Source: SCN-69-37 sp044507065 (GTDB lineage: Bacteria; Acidobacteriota; Vicinamibacteria; Vicinamibacterales; SCN-69-37). From it: 64,000 nt of DNA. A program made the translations under genes and the position numbers. The stretch spans positions 46,671 through 110,670 of the forward strand of contig JBIQJY010000004.1 of the NCBI GenBank assembly GCA_044507065.1, in the 5' to 3' direction. How positions within the stretch are numbered: position 1 is the stretch's first letter; each line of letters starts with the position of its first letter. The notes beneath the pieces were generated by a model. It searched no databases, was not told where the DNA came from, and was given only the letters and a program-made list of their open reading frames with translations. Shown here one piece after another: positions 27,316 through 34,765 of this stretch.

Positions 27316-28191
27316 ATGGCGCCGCATCCGATGACGCAGCTGCCCCGCACCGTCGCCGTCGTCGGAGCCGGCACGATGGGAGCCGGCATTGCCCAGGTCT
27401 TCGCCCAGGCCGGCATCCGCGTCCGCCTGCACGACGCCTCCCCCGCGGCCCTCGAGGGCGCGCTCGCGCGAATCGACGCCAGCCTCACCCGGTTCGTCGA
27501 CAAGGCGACAATCTCTCCGGCCGAACGCATCGCCATCCGGGAGCGCATCACCACGCACGCGAATCTCGACGATTGCGCGGATGTCGACGCGGCTGTCGAG
27601 GCGATCGTGGAACACGCTGAGGCCAAGACGAGGTTGTTCTCTCGCCTGGATGAACTGTGCGGGACGGCAAGGCTGCTCGCGTCGAACACCTCGTCGATTG
27701 CCATTTCCACGCTCGGCGCCGCCACGACGAGCCCCGATCGCGTCGTGGGGCTCCACTTCATGAACCCCGTGCCGCTGATGCCGCTGGTCGAACTCATCGG
27801 CGGCGCAGCGACGTCCTCGGCCACGATGGATCTGGCGCGAGCGACCTGCGGGGCGCTCGGGAAGACCGCGATCGAATCGGCCGACACGCCTGGATTCATC
27901 GCCAACCGGGTCCTGATGCCGATGATCAACGAGGCGATCGAGGCATTGCGAGAGGGCGTCGGCACGGCGGAGGCCATCGACGCCGTGATGACACTCGGGA
28001 TGAAGCACCCGATGGGACCGCTCGCGCTGGCCGATCTCATCGGGCTCGACGTCTGTGTGGCCATCCTCGACGTGATGCACGAGGGCCTCGGTCACGCGAA
28101 GTATCGGCCCTCTCCTCTGCTCCTCGAGATGGTGGCCGTCGGCCGACTGGGCCGCAAGTCCGGCCACGGCTTCTACCGCTACGACCGGTAG
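27316..28191 (+). CDS. 3-hydroxyacyl-CoA dehydrogenase (3-hydroxybutyryl-CoA dehydrogenase type)
   Basis: A 291-residue NAD-dependent enzyme. The Rossmann motif is VAVVGAGTMGAGIAQVFAQAG, then LASNTSSIAIS, the catalytic HFMNPVPLMPLVEL (His) with a preceding E of the NPV dyad, GFIANRVLMPMINEAI, and a C-terminal LIGLDVCVAILD and SGHGFYRY. It oxidises L-3-hydroxyacyl-CoA in fatty acid or butyrate metabolism. The start is uncertain: ATG at 27316 or 27331, neither with an obvious ribosome site. It overlaps the tail of the YdjM-like gene by 13 bases. Confidence 0.88.
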   Translation: MAPHPMTQLPRTVAVVGAGTMGAGIAQVFAQAGIRVRLHDASPAALEGALARIDASLTRFVDKATISPAERIAIRERITTHANLDDCADVDAAVEAIVEHAEAKTRLFSRLDELCGTARLLASNTSSIAISTLGAATTSPDRVVGLHFMNPVPLMPLVELIGGAATSSATMDLARATCGALGKTAIESADTPGFIANRVLMPMINEAIEALREGVGTAEAIDAVMTLGMKHPMGPLALADLIGLDVCVAILDVMHEGLGHAKYRPSPLLLEMVAVGRLGRKSGHGFYRYDR

Positions 28192-28700
28192 CGCGGCGTC
28201 CGACGCATCGTTACCCAGGAGAACACCGCCAGCGGACCGAGCACCACCAGTTCCCGCCCCACGGCCGCCAGCGTGTGTGTCACGAAACCGGAAAGCCACC
28301 AGCGGCGCGTGATCGGAAGGAACACCTCCGCACCCGACAGATAGTGGGCGGACGAAAGCGGCCAGAGGATCATGACGCCAAGCGGCATCGAGGTGTCGGA
28401 CCCCAGCCAGTCGAGGATCGGGTGGCTCAGCCAGGCCAGCAGCACCGCTGCGAAGATCCGCAGTCGCGTCCCGGCAAGCGGCCATCGCATGACCGCCGCG
28501 ACGGATGCCGCAATGAACGCCGCACCGATGCTGTGCGTTTCGGCGCTGTGTCGACCAATGAGCAGATCGAGATCCGGCGCGAGGCCGATCGCGGCGAGCC
28601 ACAGGCTGCGCCGCAGACGATCGGCAGCCGGTCCCGCCGTGCCCGTGGCCAGCCAGCCGACCGCCATGGCCCCCAGCGCGTGTCCGACGGGCGACGGCAT
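28179..28700 (-). CDS. YdjM/YfhO-region-like inner-membrane metal-dependent hydrolase
   Basis: A 173-residue protein with 4-5 hydrophobic segments and histidine/aspartate motifs of the LexA-binding, membrane-bound hydrolase family (PF04307): an N-terminal PSPVGHALGAMA, AIGLAPDLDLLIG, HSIGAAF and LSHPILDWLGSD. These would bind a metal ion. The longer frame to 29057 is a shadow of cinA. It lies 2 bases after cinA and is the last gene of a five-gene operon. The substrate is unknown. Confidence 0.75.
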   Translation of the reverse strand: MPSPVGHALGAMAVGWLATGTAGPAADRLRRSLWLAAIGLAPDLDLLIGRHSAETHSIGAAFIAASVAAVMRWPLAGTRLRIFAAVLLAWLSHPILDWLGSDTSMPLGVMILWPLSSAHYLSGAEVFLPITRRWWLSGFVTHTLAAVGRELVVLGPLAVFSWVTMRRTPRYRS

Positions 28701-28702
28701 CG

Positions 28703-29968
28703 TCAGCCGGCCGTGGCCATCAACTGACGGCGCACCATGTCGAGTGCGGCGGCCGCGGAGAACATGCGCACCATCGTGCGATCGCCGGGGAAGAGGAAGC
28801 GGCGCGCTTCGGCACGTGGGCCGGACACGGCAATCCAGACGGTTCCGACCGGTTTGTCCTCGGACCCGCCGTCGGGACCGGCGATGCCGGTAATGGCTAC
28901 GCCAATCTCGGTCTTCAGCCGCGTCCGGATGCCGTCGGCCATCGCACGGGCGACCGATTCGCTGACAGCGCCCTCGGTGCGCAGCTCGTCCGCATCGACG
29001 CCGAGCTGGGCCATCTTGACGTCGTTTGCATATGCGACGACGCCCCCCTGCACCCACGCGGAACTCCCGGGCACGTCAGTCAGGCGTGTCATCAACAGGC
29101 CGCCCGTGCACGACTCGGCCGCGGCCACCCGCCAGCCGCGTTCGAGCAGCCGTGCGCCCACGACCTGCTCGATCGAGCGTCCGTCGGTACTGACGACCAC
29201 GTCGCCAAGTCGATCACACAGTCGCGCGACCGCGCGCTCGAGGGCCCGGTCGATGGTCGGCTCGTCCGGCCCGCTGGCCGACAGGTGCAGTTCGATGAGT
29301 CCGGGACTGGCGAGGACTGTCGTCTCGATCGACGGATCCTCGTGCAGGAACTGCGAGTAGACCGGTTGTGCCAGCTCCTCGATCTGCGACTCGGAACGAC
29401 CCGTCGTCTTGACGACGCGCCGACGCAGCCGACGTCCTTCGGCCCGCGGCCGCAAAACGGGTGCGACCGAGTCGCGGAACATCGGCTGGAGTTCCCGCGG
29501 CGGTCCCGGCAGCAGCACGAGCAGGCGGTCGCCCACGGCGATCAGCTGCCCGGGAGCCGTGCCGTTGTCGTTCGGCAGCCAGCGTGCGCCGTCGATCACA
29601 TTCGCCTGGCGTTGGTTGACGGCCGGCATCGGCACGCCACGGCCTGCGAACCGTGCCGCAATGATCGCCAGGATGTCGGCGTCCTCGTGCAGTGCGCGTC
29701 CGAGCACCTCGGCCACGACCTCGCGGGTCAGGTCGTCGTCGGTGGGCCCCAGGCCGCCGGTGGTGATGACGACGTCTGCCCGCACCAGTGCCGAGCGAAT
29801 CACCTCGGAAAGCACAGCCGCATCGTCGCCCACCACGGATTTCACGCGGACGGCAAGGCCGAGCTCATTGAGTACGCCCGACAGCCAGAGCGAGTTGGTG
29901 TCGATGCGATGTGGGGTCAGCAGTTCGCTGCCGATGGCGACGATCTCGGCGGTACGGAGGGCGGCCAT
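28703..29968 (-). CDS. cinA: CinA-like protein (nicotinamide-nucleotide amidase / competence-damage)
   Basis: A 421-residue two-domain protein. The N-terminal COG1058/MoeA-like domain starts EIVAIGSELLTPHRIDTNS and contains VITTGGLGPTDDDLT and LLPGPPREL; this domain acts on ADP-ribose-type compounds. The C-terminal domain (from about residue 265) has VAAAESCTGGLLMTRLTDVP and GITGIAGPDGG-type AITGIAGPDGGSEDKPVGTV, the NMN amidohydrolase PncC site that recycles pyridine nucleotide. The ATG shares a base with the pgpA stop; the longer frame to 30409 is a shadow of pgpA. Confidence 0.9.
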   Translation of the reverse strand: MAALRTAEIVAIGSELLTPHRIDTNSLWLSGVLNELGLAVRVKSVVGDDAAVLSEVIRSALVRADVVITTGGLGPTDDDLTREVVAEVLGRALHEDADILAIIAARFAGRGVPMPAVNQRQANVIDGARWLPNDNGTAPGQLIAVGDRLLVLLPGPPRELQPMFRDSVAPVLRPRAEGRRLRRRVVKTTGRSESQIEELAQPVYSQFLHEDPSIETTVLASPGLIELHLSASGPDEPTIDRALERAVARLCDRLGDVVVSTDGRSIEQVVGARLLERGWRVAAAESCTGGLLMTRLTDVPGSSAWVQGGVVAYANDVKMAQLGVDADELRTEGAVSESVARAMADGIRTRLKTEIGVAITGIAGPDGGSEDKPVGTVWIAVSGPRAEARRFLFPGDRTMVRMFSAAAALDMVRRQLMATAG

Positions 29969-30426
29969 CAGCGCAACCCGGGGACGACCTGCAGAAGCCC
30001 CCACAGCAGCAGCCAGCCGTACGCGCCGGCCATGAGATCGTCGGCCATCACGCCCAGGCCTCCGTGCAGCGCTTCGAGACGATTGGCCGGCCACGGCTTG
30101 ATGATGTCGAACACCCTGAAGAGGAAGAACCCGACGATCGCGCCCATCCAGTTCACGTCGAGCAACAGCAGCGTTGCGAGCTGACCGGCGACCTCGTCGA
30201 CGACCACATGCCCCGGGTCCTCTCGTCCAAAGTGTCGTGCCGCGACGCCGGCCGCCCACGTGCCCACGACACTCACGCCGACGAGCAGGCCGATGTGCCA
30301 GGCGGGCTCGAAGGATCGCGTCAGCAGATAGATGATCACGCCGACGGCCGACCCGACCGTCCCTGGAGCGAACGGAAAATAGCCCGAGCCACCCGCGGTG
30401 GCAATCCATAGCGCCAGACGCTTCAT
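29968..30426 (-). CDS. pgpA: Phosphatidylglycerophosphatase A
   Basis: A 152-residue membrane phosphatase with three hydrophobic helices. It starts with the family hallmark SGYFPFAPGTVGSAVGV and has VVVDEVAGQLATL and FFLFRVFDIIKPWPAN, followed by GGLGVMADDLMAG; the acidic residues bind Mg. It dephosphorylates phosphatidylglycerophosphate to phosphatidylglycerol. Overlaps the RDD gene by 4 bases and cinA by 1. Confidence 0.92.
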   Translation of the reverse strand: MKRLALWIATAGGSGYFPFAPGTVGSAVGVIIYLLTRSFEPAWHIGLLVGVSVVGTWAAGVAARHFGREDPGHVVVDEVAGQLATLLLLDVNWMGAIVGFFLFRVFDIIKPWPANRLEALHGGLGVMADDLMAGAYGWLLLWGLLQVVPGLR

Positions 30427-31586
30427 GCGCGAACCACGCGCGTGCGCGTCAGCCGATCGTGGACCGCGCGCCCCTCGCCGACGAGTCCCGGCAGAAAGCC
30501 GGCGCCGGCGGCAAGGACCGACGGCACGGTAATGAGCCCGCGGAGGATGGCCTGTCGGCCAGTCACCGGATCCTCGGCCGTCCCTTCGTCACCGGCGTCC
30601 ACCACGCGGATGCGCGCCAGCATCTTGCCGACGGTCTGGCCGCTGGCCGCGGTGAACATGAACAGGTATCCGACAACGAGCAGCAGGACGAAAACCATCA
30701 TGGGCGCAACCGGAAGCATCGACGCCTGTTCCCACGTGAGGCCAGACCAGCGCAGCGTGATCCACACCAGTCCCACGCCAAGGCCGCCCAGCAGCACGGC
30801 GTCGACGAGCGCCGCGCCCAGCCGTGCGACGGGGCCGACCGCTGCCTCCAGCCGCGCCTGGCGCGCCTGCGCGGTCGCCGTCGCCTGTTCGAAGTCCTCT
30901 ATCCGCTGAAGCCCCTCGAGCAGATCGCGATCGAGCGGACCGAGCCGCGGCTGCGTGGCCTCATGGCCGCGTGGGCGACCCGGCTGTTTCTGGCGACGTA
31001 CCGACAGGGGCGGCAGCGGTTCGCCCGGAACGTCGAACGGAGGCGGCTCGTCGACCTCGACCGGCCGATCCACGGCAGGCTCGGGCGCGGTCGGGGGCAC
31101 GGAAGGTGTCGTGTCGCTCGGCGCTGTTCGTGCCTTCACGAAGAGGGGCAACTCGGCCGTCGCCGGCGGCAACGGCTGTCGCGCGGACGGCCGCGCAAGC
31201 TCGGCCTCCGCCGGGACGGGCGGCGCCGGCTGTTCGCCAACCGGAGAGATCGGCGGGGCGAGCGAGTCGTCGATGGCGCGATCCGGCACACGCAGATCGT
31301 CCTCCGAGACGAACGCGCTCTCCACCTCCTCGTCGAACGGGCCTGGCGCCGACGTCCGGGTGCGGCGCGGCGGCTCGGATGGCGGGGGTGTGACGGTGCG
31401 CCTCGGCGGCGCGGGGGGATCGGGCGGAGCGGCCTCCTCGCGCAGTGCGAGGTCGACCAGCGGCGCGTCAGCCCCGGCCGACTCGAGCTTGATCGCCAGA
31501 TCGGGATCGAGCGACAGCGTGTAGCCACAGTTGCGGCATCGCGGCTCGGGATCGAAGCTGAGGTAGTGGCACTTCGGACACTTCAT
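30423..31586 (-). CDS. Zinc-ribbon and RDD-domain membrane protein
   Basis: A 387-residue protein. The N terminus is a zinc ribbon (KCPKCHYLSFDPEPRCRNCG). Residues about 40-225 are a long Pro/Ala/Glu-rich, probably disordered region. Residues about 235-385 are an RDD domain with three helices: VARLGAALVDAVLLGGLGVG, SGQTVGKMLARIRVVD and GRAVHDRLTRTRVV, where the Arg and Asp residues define the family. Roles proposed for RDD proteins include ion transport and lipid handling. Start at 31586 chosen because it overlaps the TPR-like gene stop by 4 bases. Confidence 0.75.
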   Translation of the reverse strand: MKCPKCHYLSFDPEPRCRNCGYTLSLDPDLAIKLESAGADAPLVDLALREEAAPPDPPAPPRRTVTPPPSEPPRRTRTSAPGPFDEEVESAFVSEDDLRVPDRAIDDSLAPPISPVGEQPAPPVPAEAELARPSARQPLPPATAELPLFVKARTAPSDTTPSVPPTAPEPAVDRPVEVDEPPPFDVPGEPLPPLSVRRQKQPGRPRGHEATQPRLGPLDRDLLEGLQRIEDFEQATATAQARQARLEAAVGPVARLGAALVDAVLLGGLGVGLVWITLRWSGLTWEQASMLPVAPMMVFVLLLVVGYLFMFTAASGQTVGKMLARIRVVDAGDEGTAEDPVTGRQAILRGLITVPSVLAAGAGFLPGLVGEGRAVHDRLTRTRVVRA

Positions 31587-32380
31587 GGCGCCCCCTCGAC
31601 ATCCGCACCCGCGCGGAACCGGGCTGCACGCGGCATGAGCAGCCATCGCTGAATTTCCGCGCGGAGCGCGTCGACCGCATCGCGATCGGCCAGTTCGGCG
31701 CCGTCGAGCACGACGAGCGCCTCGGCGAGCCGGCCGCGCGCGTAGAGCGTTCGCGCGCGCACCAGGGCCACCTCCCCTGCGGTCAACACGGGTAATGGCG
31801 CGTCTGTGGCGGCCACCGGGCGACCCGATGCGACGGGGTTGCCCGCTATCGCGTCACGAACCGCGGGGCTTGCGGCGGCGCTCACGACCAGCGCACCGAC
31901 GGCGATGAGCGCCACGGCGCGCGCCGCCGACCGCGGGTTCCAGCGCCACGTCGTCAACGGCACCACATCGACGATGGCCGCCATCTGCGGCGCACCAACG
32001 CCCTGCCGCGTCCGGGCTACGCGTTCCAGCCGCGCCCACAGTTCGGCCACCTTCTCATCCGATCCGGAACGCTGTTCGGCCTCCGATAACAGCCGGCGCG
32101 CTGCGTCGAGATCGCCGCGCTCGAGCAGATCGCCGGCCGCATGCAGCATTTCCTCCGCGCGGCGCTGCCGCTCTCCAATCGCCGTCCGGGCGCGGGCGAT
32201 ATAGGCGCGCGCCCGCGCGTGCGTCCGGTCGAGGAACAGCACTCGCGTCCAGAGGTGGATGGCCTCCTCGTAGTTCGCCTGGAAATACTGATCGAGTCCC
32301 TCGACGAGCAGCGTCTCGGTGCGCCCGTAGCGGTCACTGGCAGGACCGAAGGGTGTGTCGGCGCGTCTGAAGTCGGCCAT
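31583..32380 (-). CDS. TPR-like protein with one TM helix, head of operon
   Basis: A 265-residue protein. Residues about 25-120 hold helical repeats of the tetratricopeptide type (GLDQYFQANYEEAIHLWTRV, DRTHARARAYIARARTAIGE, LLERGDLDAARRLLSEAEQ), then a TM helix (AVALIAVGALVVSAA, about 155-170) and a periplasmic C-terminal helix pair (VRARTLYARGRLAEALVVLD). The first repeat set resembles the cytoplasmic part of anchored assembly factors. It starts a five-gene operon with a consensus promoter 15 bases upstream. Confidence 0.6.
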   Translation of the reverse strand: MADFRRADTPFGPASDRYGRTETLLVEGLDQYFQANYEEAIHLWTRVLFLDRTHARARAYIARARTAIGERQRRAEEMLHAAGDLLERGDLDAARRLLSEAEQRSGSDEKVAELWARLERVARTRQGVGAPQMAAIVDVVPLTTWRWNPRSAARAVALIAVGALVVSAAASPAVRDAIAGNPVASGRPVAATDAPLPVLTAGEVALVRARTLYARGRLAEALVVLDGAELADRDAVDALRAEIQRWLLMPRAARFRAGADVEGAP

Positions 32381-32394
32381 ATTGCGACAGGCGG

Positions 32395-32423
32395 ATTATA
32401 GCCAGCCCGGCCGCCGCGTACAA
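32395..32423 (-). promoter_or_regulatory. Sigma-70-type promoter of the TPR-RDD-pgpA-cinA operon
   Basis: On the minus strand TTGTAC (32423-32418), 17 bases, consensus TATAAT (32400-32395). The predicted start near 32388 leaves about 8 bases before the ATG at 32380. Confidence 0.65.
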
Positions 32424-32471
32424 CGACTGTCTCGATCGCTCGGTTTTCGCTGCGATAGAGTAGCGACCGGC

Positions 32472-33398
32472 ATGGCCGTCATCGAATGTGTGCCAAACGT
32501 CAGTGAAGCGGTCCGTGCCGACACGATCACCGCGTGTTCGACGGCCATCACCCGGGCGGGGGCCGTCCTGCTCGACATCCACGCCGACGATGCCCACAAC
32601 CGGGCCGTCTTCACGATTGCGGGGGATGACGGCTCCGTGGTGGCCGCCGGCCACGCCCTGGTCGCGACGGCGGTCGCCGCTATCGATCTGCGCGCCCACC
32701 GCGGCGTTCATCCACGCATCGGGGCGATCGATGTCGTCCCCTTCGTGCCGCTCGGCGGCGCCACCCTCGACAGCTGCATCGCGATCGCCCGCGAGTTCGC
32801 CGCCCTTGTCGCGGCCCGCCACGCGCTCCCGATCTTCCTCTATGAAGCAGCGGCGGCGGCGCCGCATCGCCGGCGCCTCGAGGACATCCGCCGCGGCGGA
32901 CTTGACGCGCTGGCCTCCCGCATGCAGACACCCGAGTGGGCGCCCGACTTCGGACCGGCCGAGCCGCATCCCACGGCCGGCGTCACGGTTGTCGGCGCCC
33001 GCATGCCGCTGATTGCCTTCAACATCAATCTCGCTACCGACCGGATCGAGGTGGCATCCGCCATTGCCCGATCCATCCGCGAGAGTTCCGGCGGACTGCC
33101 CGCGGTCAAGGCGCTCGGGCTTCCCCTGGCCGACCGGCGGGTGGTGCAGGTATCGATGAACCTCACCGACTACCGGCAGACGTCGATGCGGCGCGTCTTC
33201 GACGTCGTGGCCGCTGAAGCCGCGCGTGAGGGGATTGCCGTCATCGAAAGCGAGATCGTGGGCCTTGTTCCCGCCGATGCGCTGACGGCCGCCGATGCGC
33301 ACGCCATGCGCGTACGCGACTTTCACCTCGATCCGATCATCGAGCATCGGCTGGCGCAGCGGACGTCGGCGGGGATCTCCCGTCCGTCAGCCGGCTAG
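32472..33398 (+). CDS. ftcD: Glutamate formimidoyltransferase (FtcD N-terminal domain only)
   Basis: A 308-residue protein starting AVIECVPNVSEAVRADTI, with DAHNRAVFTIAG, DLRAHRGVHPRIGAIDVVPF, FLYEAAA and ESSGGLPAVKALGLPLADR, the substrate and folate-binding signatures of formiminotransferase. It transfers the formimino group of N-formiminoglutamate to tetrahydrofolate in histidine degradation. The cyclodeaminase half of bifunctional FtcD is absent, as is usual for the single-domain form. No hut gene is near. Its stop overlaps the ntrX stop by 4 bases. Confidence 0.88.
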   Translation: MAVIECVPNVSEAVRADTITACSTAITRAGAVLLDIHADDAHNRAVFTIAGDDGSVVAAGHALVATAVAAIDLRAHRGVHPRIGAIDVVPFVPLGGATLDSCIAIAREFAALVAARHALPIFLYEAAAAAPHRRRLEDIRRGGLDALASRMQTPEWAPDFGPAEPHPTAGVTVVGARMPLIAFNINLATDRIEVASAIARSIRESSGGLPAVKALGLPLADRRVVQVSMNLTDYRQTSMRRVFDVVAAEAAREGIAVIESEIVGLVPADALTAADAHAMRVRDFHLDPIIEHRLAQRTSAGISRPSAG

Positions 33399-34765
33399 GC
33401 GTCGTCGCGGTCGCGCGCCGGCGCGATGCCGAGCGCGCGCATCTTCTTGTAGAGATTGCTGCGCTCGAGGCCGAGCGCCTCTGCGGTCCGCGAGATGTTG
33501 CCTTCGCAGTTACTGAGCGCCTTGAGCACGTAGGCGCGCTCCCACGCGTCGCGGGCCTCGAAGAGTGGCTGCACGGGCGCCGAGGTCAGCGGACGCTCGC
33601 TCACGAGCGGCACCATCAGGAACGACAGGTCTGCCGCCTCGATCGTCTCACCGGGCACCATGATGATCAGCCGCTCGATGACGTTGCGCAGTTCGCGCAC
33701 GTTGCCCGGCCAACTGTAGCGGCGGACCATCGCCGTGGCTTCCGGCGACAGCCGCTTCGGCCGCCGGCCATACTCGACGGCAAACTCCTTCATGAAGTGG
33801 TCGGCCAGCAGCAGGACGTCGTCACCGCGCTCGCGCAGCGGCGGCACGAAGACGGGAATGACATTGAGGCGGAAGAAGAGGTCCTCGCGGAACTGTCCGT
33901 GCCGGATCTCATCGACCAGGTTCTTGTTGGTCGCCGCGATCACGCGCACGTCGACGCGGACACTGCCCTGCCCGCCGACCGGCTCGATGACCTGCTCCTG
34001 CAGGGCGCGCAGCACCTTCGCCTGCATCTTCAGGCTCATGTCGCCCACCTCGTCGAGGAACAGGGTGCCGCCCGAAGCGAGATCGAACTTGCCGCGTCGA
34101 TCGACGACGGCACCGGTGAAGGCGCCCTTGACGTGCCCGAACAGCTCCGACTCGATCAGATCTTCGGGCAGCGCGGCCGAATTCACCTCCACGAACGGCG
34201 CCGTGCGCCGCTGGCTCAGCAGGTGCACGTGCCGCGCGACAAGTTCCTTGCCCGTGCCGTTCTCACCCGACACCAGCACGCGACCGTTGGTCGGCGCCGC
34301 CATGGCGATCTGTTCCCGGAGCCGGAGCATGACGCGGCTCTCGCCGACAATGGCGTAGCGGCGGTCGACGCGCGCGCGCAGCGCACGGTTCTCCAGCTCG
34401 AGCTGGCGCTGGCGCAGCGCGTTGCGCACGACGAGTACGGTCTTTTCGAGCGAGAGCGGCTTTTCGATGAAATCGAACGCCCCGAGTTTCGTCGCCCGGA
34501 CGGCCGACTCGATATTGGCGTGGCCGGAAATCATGATGACCGGCACGTCGAACCGCCGGTCACCAAGCCGCTCGAGCGTGACCAGGCCATCGATTCCGGG
34601 CAGCCAGATGTCGAGCAGCACCAGATCGTAGGCGCGGCGTCCCACCTGTTCGAGGCAGGCCTCGCCGCTCTCCACCGTATCGACCGCGTACCCCTCGTCG
34701 CGGAGCACGCCGCCGAGCGAGGCGCGGACGCCGGCTTCGTCGTCGACAATCAGGATGGCAGGCAC
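33395..34765 (-). CDS. ntrX: Sigma-54-dependent response regulator, NtrX-like
   Basis: A 456-residue NtrC-family regulator. Receiver at residues 1-115 with Asp in LVLLDIWLPGIDG and Lys in DFIEKPLS; AAA+ domain with Walker A SGENGTGKE, the sigma-54 contact loop GAFTGA and FLDEVGD; C-terminal Fis-type helix-turn-helix (NISRTAEALGLERSNLYKKM). It would be phosphorylated by the NtrY-like kinase encoded upstream (16-base overlap) and activate sigma-54 promoters. NtrX orthologues govern nitrogen, redox or envelope genes depending on the species. Confidence 0.92.
   Translation of the reverse strand: MPAILIVDDEAGVRASLGGVLRDEGYAVDTVESGEACLEQVGRRAYDLVLLDIWLPGIDGLVTLERLGDRRFDVPVIMISGHANIESAVRATKLGAFDFIEKPLSLEKTVLVVRNALRQRQLELENRALRARVDRRYAIVGESRVMLRLREQIAMAAPTNGRVLVSGENGTGKELVARHVHLLSQRRTAPFVEVNSAALPEDLIESELFGHVKGAFTGAVVDRRGKFDLASGGTLFLDEVGDMSLKMQAKVLRALQEQVIEPVGGQGSVRVDVRVIAATNKNLVDEIRHGQFREDLFFRLNVIPVFVPPLRERGDDVLLLADHFMKEFAVEYGRRPKRLSPEATAMVRRYSWPGNVRELRNVIERLIIMVPGETIEAADLSFLMVPLVSERPLTSAPVQPLFEARDAWERAYVLKALSNCEGNISRTAEALGLERSNLYKKMRALGIAPARDRDDA

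Noticed and set aside
27037..28602. A 521-codon minus-strand frame over the dehydrogenase gene
   Set aside because: The plus strand encodes an intact 3-hydroxyacyl-CoA dehydrogenase with the NAD and catalytic motifs; the opposite frame is low complexity.
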